The translations under genes were made by a program, and so were the position numbers. The notes below the pieces were generated by a model that did no database searches, had not been told where the DNA came from, and worked only from the letters and a program-made list of their open reading frames with translations. From Occallatibacter gabretensis (GTDB taxonomy: Bacteria; Acidobacteriota; Terriglobia; Terriglobales; Acidobacteriaceae): a stretch of DNA of 64,000 nt. Positions 34,604 through 44,227 of the stretch are shown one piece after another (position 1 is the first letter of the stretch; each line of letters opens with the position of its first letter). Location: NCBI RefSeq assembly GCF_001449115.1, contig NZ_LAIJ01000009.1, positions 2,238,114 through 2,302,113 on the forward strand, given 5' to 3'.

Positions 34604-36079
34604 ATGGGCGCCCCGCTTGCCCTCCTAATTTGCGCTATTGTAGTTGCCGGACTTTTCTATCTTGATCGGGATAAGTCGGCTCGAGTCTCTAAAGGCCTCT
34701 GGCTTCCAACGATCTGGATGTGGATCGTGGGATCGAGACCGATTTCCATGTGGCTGGGGATATCGGGTCCTTCGTCCGGCGCAGCGGCCCTCAACGCAAC
34801 TCTCGAAGGAAGCCCTCTGGATGCCGCTATCTTTGAGGCTCTCATCGCTGCGGCTGTCGTAGTCCTGGTTCGGCGAAAGAAAAAAGTAAATCCGCTACTC
34901 AAGTCGACTCTGCCCGTACTTCTGTTCTTCGTGTACTGCTTGATGAGCGTGGCGTGGTCGCCTTACCCTGAATCGGCTTTTAAGCGCTGGATTAAATGTG
35001 TCGGCGATCTCGTCATGGTGCTGGTTATCGTTACGGATCCCCGTCCGATTGCGGCCCTGAGACGCCTTTTTTCTCGCGTCGGCTTTGTTCTTTTTCCACT
35101 TTCTATCGTACTGATCAAGTGGACGAACCTGGGGGTCATGTACGACGAGACTGGTCCTCACTTTACAGGTGTCACAACCAATAAAAACACCTTTGGGCTC
35201 ATGCTGTATGTCGTCGCGATTGGTCTAGCATGGAACCTGTTTATGGTGCTTTCTGATAAGAAAGCTCCTAATCGTCCTCAACGTCTGATAGCGCACTGTG
35301 CTGTTCTTGTTCTCGGAATTTTGCTTCTGCACGGTTCTCGCAGCGCAACGTCCCTCTTTTGCTTCATTCTGGGAAGTTTCTTAATCTTTGCGACCGGGAT
35401 GCGAATGTTCAAGAATCGCCCTGGCCGGGTGCATGCTCTATGTCTCGGAATCCTGCTGATGGGAGTGGCAGGGGTGGTTCTAGGGGGGGGAGCAAGTGCG
35501 ACTGCAATGGGCAGGACGGCAGACTTTTCAGGACGTACTGAAATCTGGGCGGCTGCGATTGCTTCGGCCGATAGCCCATTGATTGGCACCGGCTTTGAAA
35601 GCTTCTGGAATGCCAACAGCCACAAAGTTGTGCAACTACTTGTGGCGCAGGGCTACGAAGACATATCGAATCTCAATTCAGCTCACGACGGCTATCTGCA
35701 GATTTATCTGGATCTTGGCTGGGTTGGTGTATTCTTGCTGTCGACCATCCTAATAGGCGGGTATTTGAAGGCTGTCAAAGCATTTCAGCGCAATCGCGAG
35801 ATGAGTTGCCTGGGTCTTGCCTACATCATCACCTGCGCTTTTTACAACATTACTGAAGCAGGCTTCAGGATATTGACGCCGTCCTGGTTCTCTTTACTGC
35901 TTGCTGTAATCAGCTCGAGCGCTATCACTATTGGCCTGATTCCCTCTGAAGAACGAAAATCTCGGGTCTCGCGTGGTTCTGCAGCGAGCAAGACGATTGA
36001 AAGTAACGATCCCGTACGTCCCGCGCGTGTTGCTTTTGCAACTGGGTCTTCAACCGCATTTCAGGGTCCCAGAAAATAA
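34604..36079 (+). CDS. O-antigen polymerase/ligase-family protein (Wzy-like)
   Basis: This 491-residue inner-membrane protein has about 11 helices and the Wzy_C-type signature late in the chain: GTGFESFWNAN, then NSAHDGYLQIYLDLGWVGVFLL. The large periplasmic loop falls before this motif. In a Wzx/Wzy-type locus it should be the polymerase that joins repeat units at the periplasmic face. Ligase members look the same, so the choice rests on context. It has GGAG 6 nt before the ATG. The last 45 residues are a polar cytoplasmic tail without homology I recognise. Confidence 0.85.
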   Translation: MGAPLALLICAIVVAGLFYLDRDKSARVSKGLWLPTIWMWIVGSRPISMWLGISGPSSGAAALNATLEGSPLDAAIFEALIAAAVVVLVRRKKKVNPLLKSTLPVLLFFVYCLMSVAWSPYPESAFKRWIKCVGDLVMVLVIVTDPRPIAALRRLFSRVGFVLFPLSIVLIKWTNLGVMYDETGPHFTGVTTNKNTFGLMLYVVAIGLAWNLFMVLSDKKAPNRPQRLIAHCAVLVLGILLLHGSRSATSLFCFILGSFLIFATGMRMFKNRPGRVHALCLGILLMGVAGVVLGGGASATAMGRTADFSGRTEIWAAAIASADSPLIGTGFESFWNANSHKVVQLLVAQGYEDISNLNSAHDGYLQIYLDLGWVGVFLLSTILIGGYLKAVKAFQRNREMSCLGLAYIITCAFYNITEAGFRILTPSWFSLLLAVISSSAITIGLIPSEERKSRVSRGSAASKTIESNDPVRPARVAFATGSSTAFQGPRK

Positions 36080-36311
36080 GCCGGTCGTGAAATTGGACGA
36101 AGCAATGATCAGCCCAAAGGGACCTATCAACGCGTCGTATCAGCGCAAGTTCAGGGGGTTAAAAGGACCAATTTGGAACTCTAGTAACAATTTCCAATTC
36201 TCCTAGCCCAGTAGGCATGCGACTTCGGTTATTCGAATTTTATTACTTTCGTCACAAAAAACGTTGGATTGCTGATAAGCTATATCTACGGTCGGGACGA
36301 TCGTTAAAATT

Positions 36312-38465
36312 ATGAAGAACCTACAAGAGAAGTTCTGCCTCTTATTGTTTGTCCTATTGGGAATTTTCTTTTTGATTCCCTCGCCTGCTCATTCACAACA
36401 GCTCTGGACCGGTCTTCTTTCCCCAAGCCGGGCGACGAACTGGTCGAATGCCGGAGCAACAATTTCAACCACGCGAACGCAATGCGCGACATCGGCCTGC
36501 AACACGGTGAGTAACGGAACAAGTGTTACTGCAGCATCGATTAACGCGGCAATTGCCTCCATGTCTTCAGGTCAGTACCTTCAGATCCCTGCGGGAACCT
36601 GGCCAATGAGCAGCGGTATTTATTGCAACTCCGGCAAGAACTGCAGTAACCTTACGATTCGCGGCGCCGGGGCGAACTCAACCTTTCTCGTGTGGTCGGG
36701 TTCCGGTGGAGGGTCGGGCGATTGTGCTGGCCATGACGTCTGCTTTGCGAGTACCGATACGAACTACTGGGGAGGGCCTTCAAATACGGCAACCTGGACT
36801 GCCGGATATGCTTCGGGCTCAACCAGCATTACATTAGGCACTGTCAGTGGCTCGGCTCCAGTTGTAGGGCAGCCAATCGTACTGGATCAGATAGATAATC
36901 AGTCGGATAATGGCGGCCTCTACGTCGGATGCGAGATTGGTGGTTCAAGCGGGGGGGATTCTTCGCCGGCTTGCTATTCATTGGCCAATCCCAATGGATA
37001 CGAGCGCGGCAACAATTCGCTCTCTACGATTCGCGGCCAGCAGCAGATTGTAACGGTCACAAGCATCTCCGGTAGCGGCAAAGGCCCGTACACTATCGGG
37101 ATTTCACCGGGAATCTATGCTGGCAACTGGAATAGCGCCCAATCTCCCGGGGCCTGGTGGGCCACAAGCCCGGTCTATGGGGATGCTGTCGAAAGCCTCT
37201 CACTCGATCACACAAGTGGCGGAGATGGAATTACGTTTTTCAACTGCCAAGGGTGCTGGGTGAAGGGAATTCGTAGCTTGCGTGGATCGGCGACTGGTAC
37301 CGCATGGGGCCACGTTACATTCTCGATCTGCAACAAGTGCACGGTGGAACAGTCTTATTTCTGGGGATACGCGGGAGACACGTACGGAGTGTCGGTCGAT
37401 ATGGCAAGCGATTCGCTTATCGAGTCAAATATCTTTCATTACTACGCCGGATCTCTTGCGTTTTACAACTCCGACTGCGAGGGGTGTGTCTCTGACTTTA
37501 ATTTTACCCCTGGACAGTTCTTTGCCGGCTCATCTAACTGGCAAGCGGGAACAATTGAATTTCATGGAACCGTGCTTTTTTCAGAGGCCGAAGGGAATAT
37601 CGGAGCTCAGTATTACGGTGACAGCTTCCACGGAACACACGACTTAAACACATTCTTTCGCAACCGGCTGGATGGCCGAGAGCAGAACAATGGAACGTTG
37701 ACTGTTTCTAATACTGTTCCGATTATCCTTAATCCCGGAGATCGCTACGAAAACATAGTTGGCAACGTTCTTGGAGCATGGAACGGGACGAACGTTTTCC
37801 ACAAAACCTATGCCTCGACGCCCACTTCGTTTGCCAATTACGCAACCTCGGTTTACGGCTTAGGCATCTATCCGGCGGTTTATTCTTCTTCCTGCACGTC
37901 CGACTGTTTGCCGTTTGATACGTTATCTCAATCAACGACTCTGCGGTGGGGCAATTACGATGTAGCGGACAATGCCGTCCACTGGTGCGGGAATTCCACG
38001 GATGCTGGTTGGTCAACCACTTGTAAAGGTGCTTCGGAGGTTCCGAGCACACTAAGCTCGTACGGTAACCAAGTGCCAACGTATGGAGACACCTCCGCGG
38101 GACAAAGCCCAATGCCGCCATCACTTTTTTATTCAGCCCAGCCTTCCTGGTGGCCTGCAGGGAAAGCATGGCCGATCATTGGCCCGGATGTTACAACTGG
38201 AAACGTGGGGCAATGCTATGGCGGAACGTACTCCACAATGGAAGTGACAACCTCGCAAGCAAGTCAGTGCACCAAAGCCGGCGGAACATTCACAGCGCTT
38301 CCAACGGTTGTTAGCAATCCGGCAATGGATTGCTACTTCGATCAGATGGGCGGTCCAATAAGCGGCGGTGGAAGCGCATTGAGTTTTACCTGTACCCCTC
38401 CTTCCTCTACTACCACCACCGTCCCTCCTCCTTCCGGTGTTAATGGGGCTGTGATTAAAAATTAA
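36312..38465 (+). CDS. Secreted right-handed beta-helix protein, Cys-rich
   Basis: This 717-residue exported protein has a signal peptide (about 1-28, ending PAHSQ). A pectate-lyase-3-like beginning follows (INAAIASMSSGQYLQIPAGTW, then LTIRGAGANSTFLVW) and a long run of beta-helix coils. Short C-x2-C motifs recur in successive coils (NCQGCWVKG, ICNKCTVEQ, DCEGCVSD, about residues 311-394), which would stack Cys pairs. A Thr/Pro-rich tail ends the protein. No catalytic set is certain. Within the EPS locus it may be a depolymerase or lyase trimming the polymer or a structural matrix protein; function is unassigned. Confidence 0.7.
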   Translation: MKNLQEKFCLLLFVLLGIFFLIPSPAHSQQLWTGLLSPSRATNWSNAGATISTTRTQCATSACNTVSNGTSVTAASINAAIASMSSGQYLQIPAGTWPMSSGIYCNSGKNCSNLTIRGAGANSTFLVWSGSGGGSGDCAGHDVCFASTDTNYWGGPSNTATWTAGYASGSTSITLGTVSGSAPVVGQPIVLDQIDNQSDNGGLYVGCEIGGSSGGDSSPACYSLANPNGYERGNNSLSTIRGQQQIVTVTSISGSGKGPYTIGISPGIYAGNWNSAQSPGAWWATSPVYGDAVESLSLDHTSGGDGITFFNCQGCWVKGIRSLRGSATGTAWGHVTFSICNKCTVEQSYFWGYAGDTYGVSVDMASDSLIESNIFHYYAGSLAFYNSDCEGCVSDFNFTPGQFFAGSSNWQAGTIEFHGTVLFSEAEGNIGAQYYGDSFHGTHDLNTFFRNRLDGREQNNGTLTVSNTVPIILNPGDRYENIVGNVLGAWNGTNVFHKTYASTPTSFANYATSVYGLGIYPAVYSSSCTSDCLPFDTLSQSTTLRWGNYDVADNAVHWCGNSTDAGWSTTCKGASEVPSTLSSYGNQVPTYGDTSAGQSPMPPSLFYSAQPSWWPAGKAWPIIGPDVTTGNVGQCYGGTYSTMEVTTSQASQCTKAGGTFTALPTVVSNPAMDCYFDQMGGPISGGGSALSFTCTPPSSTTTTVPPPSGVNGAVIKN

Positions 38466-38852
38466 GCAGGACGCAGGCAGGGATGTTCGCTATTCGTACG
38501 TGCAACTGCCTGCGATCTTTACCTGGATGGCCTTGGTTCCGGAGATGATATCGAAAGAGGCAACGTACTCTCTCTCCATATCTCTCTGGAATCATTCGCG
38601 GCTCGGTTTGTATTTGGTGCGTAGAACCGTGAATCAGGCGACATGAATATATTCGATCATGTGCCTGGAGCAGAGCCTGTGTAGAGAATCGCTCGGCGAT
38701 ACTTCTCGTTTACGGCCGCGTCAATTCAAATTGCGTGATATTGGGATTCGGCGTTGCAGGTTATGCCGCAGATGGCATATTCTGAAAATATCTCATCACT
38801 ATTCTGCATAACGTCAGGGCTAAGTGTAGGTCCGCTCATTTTCCGATTCCGC
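38466..38852. other. 387-bp non-coding gap within the EPS locus
   Basis: The left end holds a 9-bp inverted repeat (38472-38480 with 38506-38514) with a 25-nt loop followed by ATCTTT, a possible weak terminator for the beta-helix gene. The rest shows no gene. The flippase frame is open into this gap (to 38754), but its first 33 residues look non-coding. Confidence 0.5.
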
Positions 38853-40370
38853 ATGTCCACTTCTAAAAGCACAGACCCATTTTCTACCGAACACCTCCAC
38901 GCGGACCTCAAGGGCAGGTCGGTTCGCGGTGGGGTAGTTACGGTCACTTCGCAGGTCCTGCAGTTTTCGGTTCTGACAATCTCGACAGTCGTTTTGGCGC
39001 ATATTCTTACACCGCGCGACTTCGGCCTTGTAGCAATGGTGACTGGTATTACAGGGTTAGCTCAATCATTTGCAGATCTCGGCCTTTCCGAAGCGACGAT
39101 TCAGCGCCCGGATATCAATCATCAGCAAGTCACTAATTTGTTCTGGATCAATGTTGCAATAGGACTTGGATTGACGATCCTCACGATCGCATCCGCACCT
39201 CTCCTAGCCTGGTTTTATCGAGAGCCGCAGGTCAGGAATATAGCGCTTGCGGTGTCTCCCGTTTTCTTCATTTGTGGTCTGAGAGTCCAGCACGATGCGC
39301 TTCTCAAACGCCAGATGAGATTCACGGCGCTTGCGATCAGGGATGCGATCATCTGCCTAGTTGCGGTACCGATTGCGATTTTCTCGGCGATGCACGGAGC
39401 GGGCTACTGGGCGATCGTGATTCTTCCCCTGGTGCTGAATTTCACGGCTGTGGTTCAGTCCTGGTTAATGGTCAGGTGGAGACCAGGGCTTCCTAAGCGA
39501 GGCGTGGAAATACGCAAGCTGATTAGTTTTGGTGGGGATGTTGCGGCATCTTATCTCATCCTGACCGCAGCCCGGAGCATGGATAACGTTCTGATTGGGT
39601 GGTATTGGGGCGCAGGGCCCCTCGGGCTATATTCGCGAGCATATAACCTGCTGATGATCCCAATTCGGCAGCTTAGCGGCCCGGCATTTAGCGTTGCTGT
39701 GCCGGGATTCAGCATCATTCAGTCGGATCGAGAGCGCCTGGCGCATTACTACTTGCGGGCGGTTGCAATTCTGGTGTGGATTGCCGCGCCAATATTCGGA
39801 TTCCTCTTTGTGTGCGCATCGCCCATTATCCTACTGGCTCTTGGCAATCGATGGAATGATGCGGCGCCTGTTTTTGAAATTCTTGTCATAGGCGCTTTAG
39901 GCCAATTGCTTATTCAACCGACTATCTGGTTGATGGTCGGCAAGGGGGACACGCGGCGGCTTCGCAATCTTCTGAGCGTTGTCGCAGTAATTATCATCTC
40001 AAGTTTTGCCATCGGCTTGCCTTTTGGCGTGAAGGGTGTAGCTGTCATGGGATCGACTGTAATCATGGCAATCCTCCCCTGGGTTCTGAAATTCAGTTTT
40101 CGTGATACGCCTTTGACTCTTCGCAGATTTTTGGGCGCAGTGTACTGGCCAATTGCGGTGTGTTGTGGAGGAATCGCCTTGGCAGAGATCACTTTACATG
40201 TGTGGAAACCAACTGGCGCTCTGCTTCAACTTGCAGCTGCTGGGCTGAGCTTCGCAGTAGTTTATGCAATGTCGTTATTCATTCCTGCTGCTCGAAAAGA
40301 CCTGATGACAGTTGTTTCCGTCTTTGCGCGTCGCAAGGCTCCTGCGACACCGGCTGCGGTTGCTGGTTGA
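38853..40370 (+). CDS. Wzx-type polysaccharide flippase (MOP/PST superfamily)
   Basis: This protein of about 505 residues has 12-14 membrane helices of the MOP exporter type. The first conserved block is GGVVTVTSQVLQFSVLTIST followed by LAHILTPRDFGLVAMVTG and ADLGLSEATIQRPD, which is the WzxC/AmsL/ExoT-like subgroup. It flips undecaprenyl-linked repeat units across the inner membrane and works with the Wzy polymerase encoded upstream. ATG 38853 is preferred to the open frame start at 38754 by homology, though no clear ribosome-binding site is present. Confidence 0.88.
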   Translation: MSTSKSTDPFSTEHLHADLKGRSVRGGVVTVTSQVLQFSVLTISTVVLAHILTPRDFGLVAMVTGITGLAQSFADLGLSEATIQRPDINHQQVTNLFWINVAIGLGLTILTIASAPLLAWFYREPQVRNIALAVSPVFFICGLRVQHDALLKRQMRFTALAIRDAIICLVAVPIAIFSAMHGAGYWAIVILPLVLNFTAVVQSWLMVRWRPGLPKRGVEIRKLISFGGDVAASYLILTAARSMDNVLIGWYWGAGPLGLYSRAYNLLMIPIRQLSGPAFSVAVPGFSIIQSDRERLAHYYLRAVAILVWIAAPIFGFLFVCASPIILLALGNRWNDAAPVFEILVIGALGQLLIQPTIWLMVGKGDTRRLRNLLSVVAVIIISSFAIGLPFGVKGVAVMGSTVIMAILPWVLKFSFRDTPLTLRRFLGAVYWPIAVCCGGIALAEITLHVWKPTGALLQLAAAGLSFAVVYAMSLFIPAARKDLMTVVSVFARRKAPATPAAVAG

Positions 40371-40439
40371 TGTCTTTGCGCTTTTAGCGAATGACACGCT
40401 CCTGAAAATAAAGAATGATTGACCGGAGCTGGAAGATCG

Positions 40440-41348
40440 ATGAAGATCGCGTACTTGAATCTCGTTCACAAGAACCCCCGCCTTCTGGCAAGAGCTATCA
40501 AAACTCTTTCTGAGGGGGAAGCAGCTTTTTTTGTTCACGTTGACAAAAAGGCAAGTTTTGAAGGCTTCGCTGATATTGCCGCGGATCATGTTTTTTTTAG
40601 TGAACGTCGAATTCCGGTATATTGGAGCGAATTCTCAAACGTCGAAGTACTGCTTCAGCTCATTCGCCAGGCACTGAGCTCGCCTGCAGGATATGACTAT
40701 ATTGTCTTCATGCAGGGTGCAGATTATCCGTTGCGCAGTGGCAAGTATATTCGAGAATTTCTGGAACAGAATCGCGGCCGAGAGTTCTTAAGTATGGTTA
40801 AAGTGCCGGCCGATGGCTATCCGGTTTCAAGAATAAACACTCTGAGGTTCACATCCGATAAGCCGATCCGCCAATTTGTCATGAGGGCTCTGGCAAAGTT
40901 TGGGTTAGCAACGCGGAATTACAAGAAACATCTCGGAAGTTTGGAACCATATGCCGGGGATGCGTGCTGGGCACTGTCGAAGGAGGCATGCAAGTACATA
41001 CTGCAGTTCACCGATGAAAACCCGGGCGTGGCCTCATATTTCCGTTATGTCTTCTGTCCGGAAGAATCATTTTTCCACACTATCCTGGGCAATTCTCCAT
41101 TTCGAAATCGCGCTCAAAGAAGCTTGCTATACAGATATTGGCCGAAAGCGAGTGCCCATCCAGAGATGCTTACCGGCGAACACATCGCGTTTTTCGAAGG
41201 ACAACAGAAGATTCGGGTCGAAGATCAGTTTGGTGCGGGAGAGGTTTTATTCGCCCGCAAGTTCTCGGATGAGAGTCTGGAACTGGTAAACCGTTTGGAC
41301 GCCATGATTGTGCGAAAGGACCAGCATGAGTTGGAAGCGGTCCCATAA
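40440..41348 (+). CDS. Core-2/I-branching-type glycosyltransferase (GT14)
   Basis: This 302-residue protein of the PF02485 family comprises beta-1,6-N-acetylglucosaminyl- and xylosyltransferase-like enzymes. Landmarks are FVHVDKKASF, PVYWSEFSNVEVLLQLI, MQGADYPLRSGKYI, GDACWALSKEACKYI and the catalytic-region CPEESFFHTILGNSPF. It probably adds a branch sugar to the repeat unit in the cytoplasm. ATG 40440 follows GGAG; a TTG at 40419 is a weaker upstream choice. Confidence 0.87.
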   Translation: MKIAYLNLVHKNPRLLARAIKTLSEGEAAFFVHVDKKASFEGFADIAADHVFFSERRIPVYWSEFSNVEVLLQLIRQALSSPAGYDYIVFMQGADYPLRSGKYIREFLEQNRGREFLSMVKVPADGYPVSRINTLRFTSDKPIRQFVMRALAKFGLATRNYKKHLGSLEPYAGDACWALSKEACKYILQFTDENPGVASYFRYVFCPEESFFHTILGNSPFRNRAQRSLLYRYWPKASAHPEMLTGEHIAFFEGQQKIRVEDQFGAGEVLFARKFSDESLELVNRLDAMIVRKDQHELEAVP

Positions 41349-41464
41349 ATAGCTGAAGCAGTTTTTGCCAGAGTTTGATGCGGCTGGCGACACAAAACGA
41401 GTAGGTTAGAAGAAAGACACTCACCTCGTCACTTATTCCGACGATTTCAACGAATGGACAACTG

Positions 41465-42379
41465 ATGGATACGAACAAAGGCAAACTCCGCCTTGAAGGG
41501 AGAAAAGTGTTGTTGCGTGGCCGGCTCTGCCGGGTTGCGGAGGTTGAGGGAGAAGGATACAAGTTCCTGAGCGATCCCAAATCGGCACTCGCGGCACTGC
41601 GAGATGCCCGGTCCGCAGATGTTTTCACCTTTTTGCAGGAACTACCTGAGACTTCACCGATATATCCCTATCCCTTTGAATCGGACAATCTGGCGGTGCT
41701 GACGATCTCCACATTTGATCAGTGGTGGTCAGAACAGATTGGATTCAAAGCCCGCAATAAAGCCAAGCAGGCGGAGAAAAAAGGGCTCGTGATTAAGGAA
41801 GTACCCTTTGACGACGAACTTGCTCGCGGCATCTGGGAAATATACAACGAGGTTCCCGTCCGGCAGGGTCGTCGCTTTCCGCACTACGGAAAGAGTTTTG
41901 AAGCGGTACGCACCATGAGTGCAACGTTCCTCGACAGCAGTGTCTTTATCGGTGCCTTCGACGGCGAAAAACTGATCGGCTTTATCAAGCTGACTATGAA
42001 CGACGCTCGGACGCAGGCCGGGCTGATGCACATCCTCTCGATGGCCGGCTATCGGGATAAAGCTCCGACAAACGCACTGGTTGTGCAGGCTGTGCGCTCC
42101 TGCGCTGCTCGCGGAGTTGTCCGCATAGTGTATGCAAATTTTGCGTACGGCAAAAAGAATACGAGCAGTCTAAGCGACTTCAAGGAGCGAAACGGATTTC
42201 AACGGGTGGATGTGCCACGGTATTACGTTCCAGTTACTTTGTGGGGATCGATCTCGCTTCGTCTCGGCCTGCATCGCAAGCTGTCTGAACGCATGCCAGA
42301 ATCAGTGGCGTCGAAGCTGCGTGAACTTCGCTCGCGCTGGTACGCTCAAAAATTTCAACTCAAAGCAGATTCGCTCTAG
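41465..42379 (+). CDS. GNAT/FemAB-like acyltransferase
   Basis: This 304-residue soluble protein has a GNAT-like fold in its second half: VFIGAFDGEKLIGFIKLTM, then MHILSMAGYRDKAPTNALVVQAV and GVVRIVYANFAYGKKNTSSLSDFKERNGF. The N-terminal half (IGFKARNKAKQAEKKGLVI, then YNEVPVRQGRRFPHYGKSFE) resembles FemAB-type proteins found with asparagine-synthase homologues in EPS loci. A role in N-acylating an amino sugar or aminoacylating a sugar is inferred. It is followed after 9 bp by the first asparagine-synthase-like gene. Confidence 0.65.
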   Translation: MDTNKGKLRLEGRKVLLRGRLCRVAEVEGEGYKFLSDPKSALAALRDARSADVFTFLQELPETSPIYPYPFESDNLAVLTISTFDQWWSEQIGFKARNKAKQAEKKGLVIKEVPFDDELARGIWEIYNEVPVRQGRRFPHYGKSFEAVRTMSATFLDSSVFIGAFDGEKLIGFIKLTMNDARTQAGLMHILSMAGYRDKAPTNALVVQAVRSCAARGVVRIVYANFAYGKKNTSSLSDFKERNGFQRVDVPRYYVPVTLWGSISLRLGLHRKLSERMPESVASKLRELRSRWYAQKFQLKADSL

Positions 42380-42388
42380 GAGACCGTT

Positions 42389-44203
42389 TTGCCGGGAATC
42401 GTGGGCCTAATTACAAAACTACCTCAGGCTGCCGCTGAGCAACAGTTGCTCGCAATGGTCAAGAGTCTCATTCATGAGCCGTTCTACACTTACGGCACAT
42501 GGAGTGACCCGCAGCAGGGGGTATACGTGGGATGGGTGGCTCGGCGCGACAGTTCCTCCGACGGCATGCCGATTCGCAATGAAGATGGCCAGATCACACT
42601 TTTCTTTGCGGGCGAGGAGTTTCCGGAACCCAGTTTAAAGAACTCGCTTCGACAGCGCGGGCATCAATTTTCGGATGAAGATTCATCCTATCTGGCTCAT
42701 CGTTATGAAGACGAGGCAGATTTCCCAAAGGGATTGAACGGGCGATTTCATGGCCTGGTGGTGAACCGCCGCCAAGGCAGTGTAACGCTGTTCAACGATC
42801 GCTACGGGCTACAGCGCCTTTACTACCACGAGTCGAAGGACGGATTCTATTTTTCGCCGGAAGCCAAGGCGATTTTGAAGGTTCGTCCGGAACTGCGTTC
42901 GATCGATCCGCGTGGGCTTGGAGAGTTTGTCGCCTGCGGCTGTGTGCTCGATAATCGAACGCTCTTTGGCGGCATTTATCTTCTTCCGCCTGCGTCAGTC
43001 TGGGGCTTTCGAAATGGAGCGATTGCAGAGAAGAAGCTCTATTTCGAGCCGAAAGAATGGGAGCAGCAGGAAAAGCTCGATTCAGAAGGGTACTATCGCG
43101 AACTTCACAATGCCTTTGTCGGTAATCTGCCGCGTTATTTCAATGGCCGCGAGCGGGTTGGAATGTCTGTGACGGGCGGAATAGACTCGCGCATCATTCT
43201 GGCGTGGCACAAAGCGGAGCCGAACTCACTTCCTTGCTACACGTGGGGCAGCACATATCGCGACCATGAAGATGTAAAGCTTGCGCGCCGCATCGCTGGA
43301 ATTTGTCAGCAACCTTACCAGGTGCTTACTGCGGGACCGGATTTCATGTCGCGGTTTGCCCATTACGCCGAGCGCACAATTTATCTGGCTGATGGCTGTG
43401 TAGATCTCAGCCGCTCGCCCGATCTTTACATTCAGGAAAAAGTCCGCGAGATTGCGCCTGTGCGCATGGTGGGCACTTACGGCAGTGAAATTCTCATGCA
43501 ATCGGTAATGTTCAAAGCCGTGGCGCCGGCAGCGGGATTGTTTGCGCCATTGCAGGAACAGGTTGATAACGGTATTGCAACCTACAGCGCAGCTCGGCAA
43601 GTTAACCCCATCACGTTTGTCGCGTTTCGCCAATCGCCCTGGCATCACTATGGCATTCTGGGCCTGGAACAAACGCAGGTGGGGATTCGCGCGCCATTTA
43701 TTGACAACGAAGTCGTCAGGGCCGCGTATCGAGCGCCTGGTCCGGACAGCGTGGCAACAAACGAGGCGGCAAGGGCCCGGCTCATCCGCGAGGGAAATCC
43801 CGCACTGGCAAAGATACGTACTGATCGGGGCATCGGTGGACTCAACAGCTCATTGACGCGTATGTATCTGGAGTTCTTCTTTAAAGCAGAGTATGCCTAC
43901 GACATGGGCATGCCGCAGTGGATGGCGCGTGTCGATCATGTGTTCGCTCCTCTGCACCTGGAACGTATCTGGCTCGGTCGCCACAAACCCTTCCATTTTC
44001 GGGTTTGGTATCGAGATCAGCTGAGCGATTACGTACGCCAGATACTTCTCGATGATCGTGCGCTGTCGCGGCCTTATGTAAATCGTGCTGGAGTCGAGCG
44101 TGTTGTGAAGGGTCATCTGCGCGGAGACGAAAACCATACAGACGAGATTCACAGGCTCTTGTCGCTGGAACTGGCACACAGAATTTTCGTCGAATCCAAC
44201 TAG
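42389..44203 (+). CDS. Asparagine-synthase-like protein lacking the glutaminase Cys
   Basis: This 604-residue homologue of AsnB/WbpS has an N-terminal class II amidotransferase fold and a C-terminal ATP-dependent synthase domain (SVTGGIDSRIIL PP-loop near residue 262). In active glutaminases the mature protein starts with Cys. Here the TTG start, well placed after AGGAGA, is followed by PGIVG, so the nucleophile is Pro. The PP-loop is also altered (TGG rather than SGG). It therefore cannot use glutamine in the normal way. It may use free ammonia or another amine, work with the intact AsnB encoded at 46529, or be a structural partner. Confidence 0.82.
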   Translation: MPGIVGLITKLPQAAAEQQLLAMVKSLIHEPFYTYGTWSDPQQGVYVGWVARRDSSSDGMPIRNEDGQITLFFAGEEFPEPSLKNSLRQRGHQFSDEDSSYLAHRYEDEADFPKGLNGRFHGLVVNRRQGSVTLFNDRYGLQRLYYHESKDGFYFSPEAKAILKVRPELRSIDPRGLGEFVACGCVLDNRTLFGGIYLLPPASVWGFRNGAIAEKKLYFEPKEWEQQEKLDSEGYYRELHNAFVGNLPRYFNGRERVGMSVTGGIDSRIILAWHKAEPNSLPCYTWGSTYRDHEDVKLARRIAGICQQPYQVLTAGPDFMSRFAHYAERTIYLADGCVDLSRSPDLYIQEKVREIAPVRMVGTYGSEILMQSVMFKAVAPAAGLFAPLQEQVDNGIATYSAARQVNPITFVAFRQSPWHHYGILGLEQTQVGIRAPFIDNEVVRAAYRAPGPDSVATNEAARARLIREGNPALAKIRTDRGIGGLNSSLTRMYLEFFFKAEYAYDMGMPQWMARVDHVFAPLHLERIWLGRHKPFHFRVWYRDQLSDYVRQILLDDRALSRPYVNRAGVERVVKGHLRGDENHTDEIHRLLSLELAHRIFVESN

Positions 44204-44227
44204 GCGGGCAGGGGCTCAAAAACTGAC

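Noticed and set aside
35484-35491. Run of eight G in the Wzy-like gene as a phase-variation tract
   Set aside because: The reading frame continues normally across it and a single short run is not enough evidence for slippage control.
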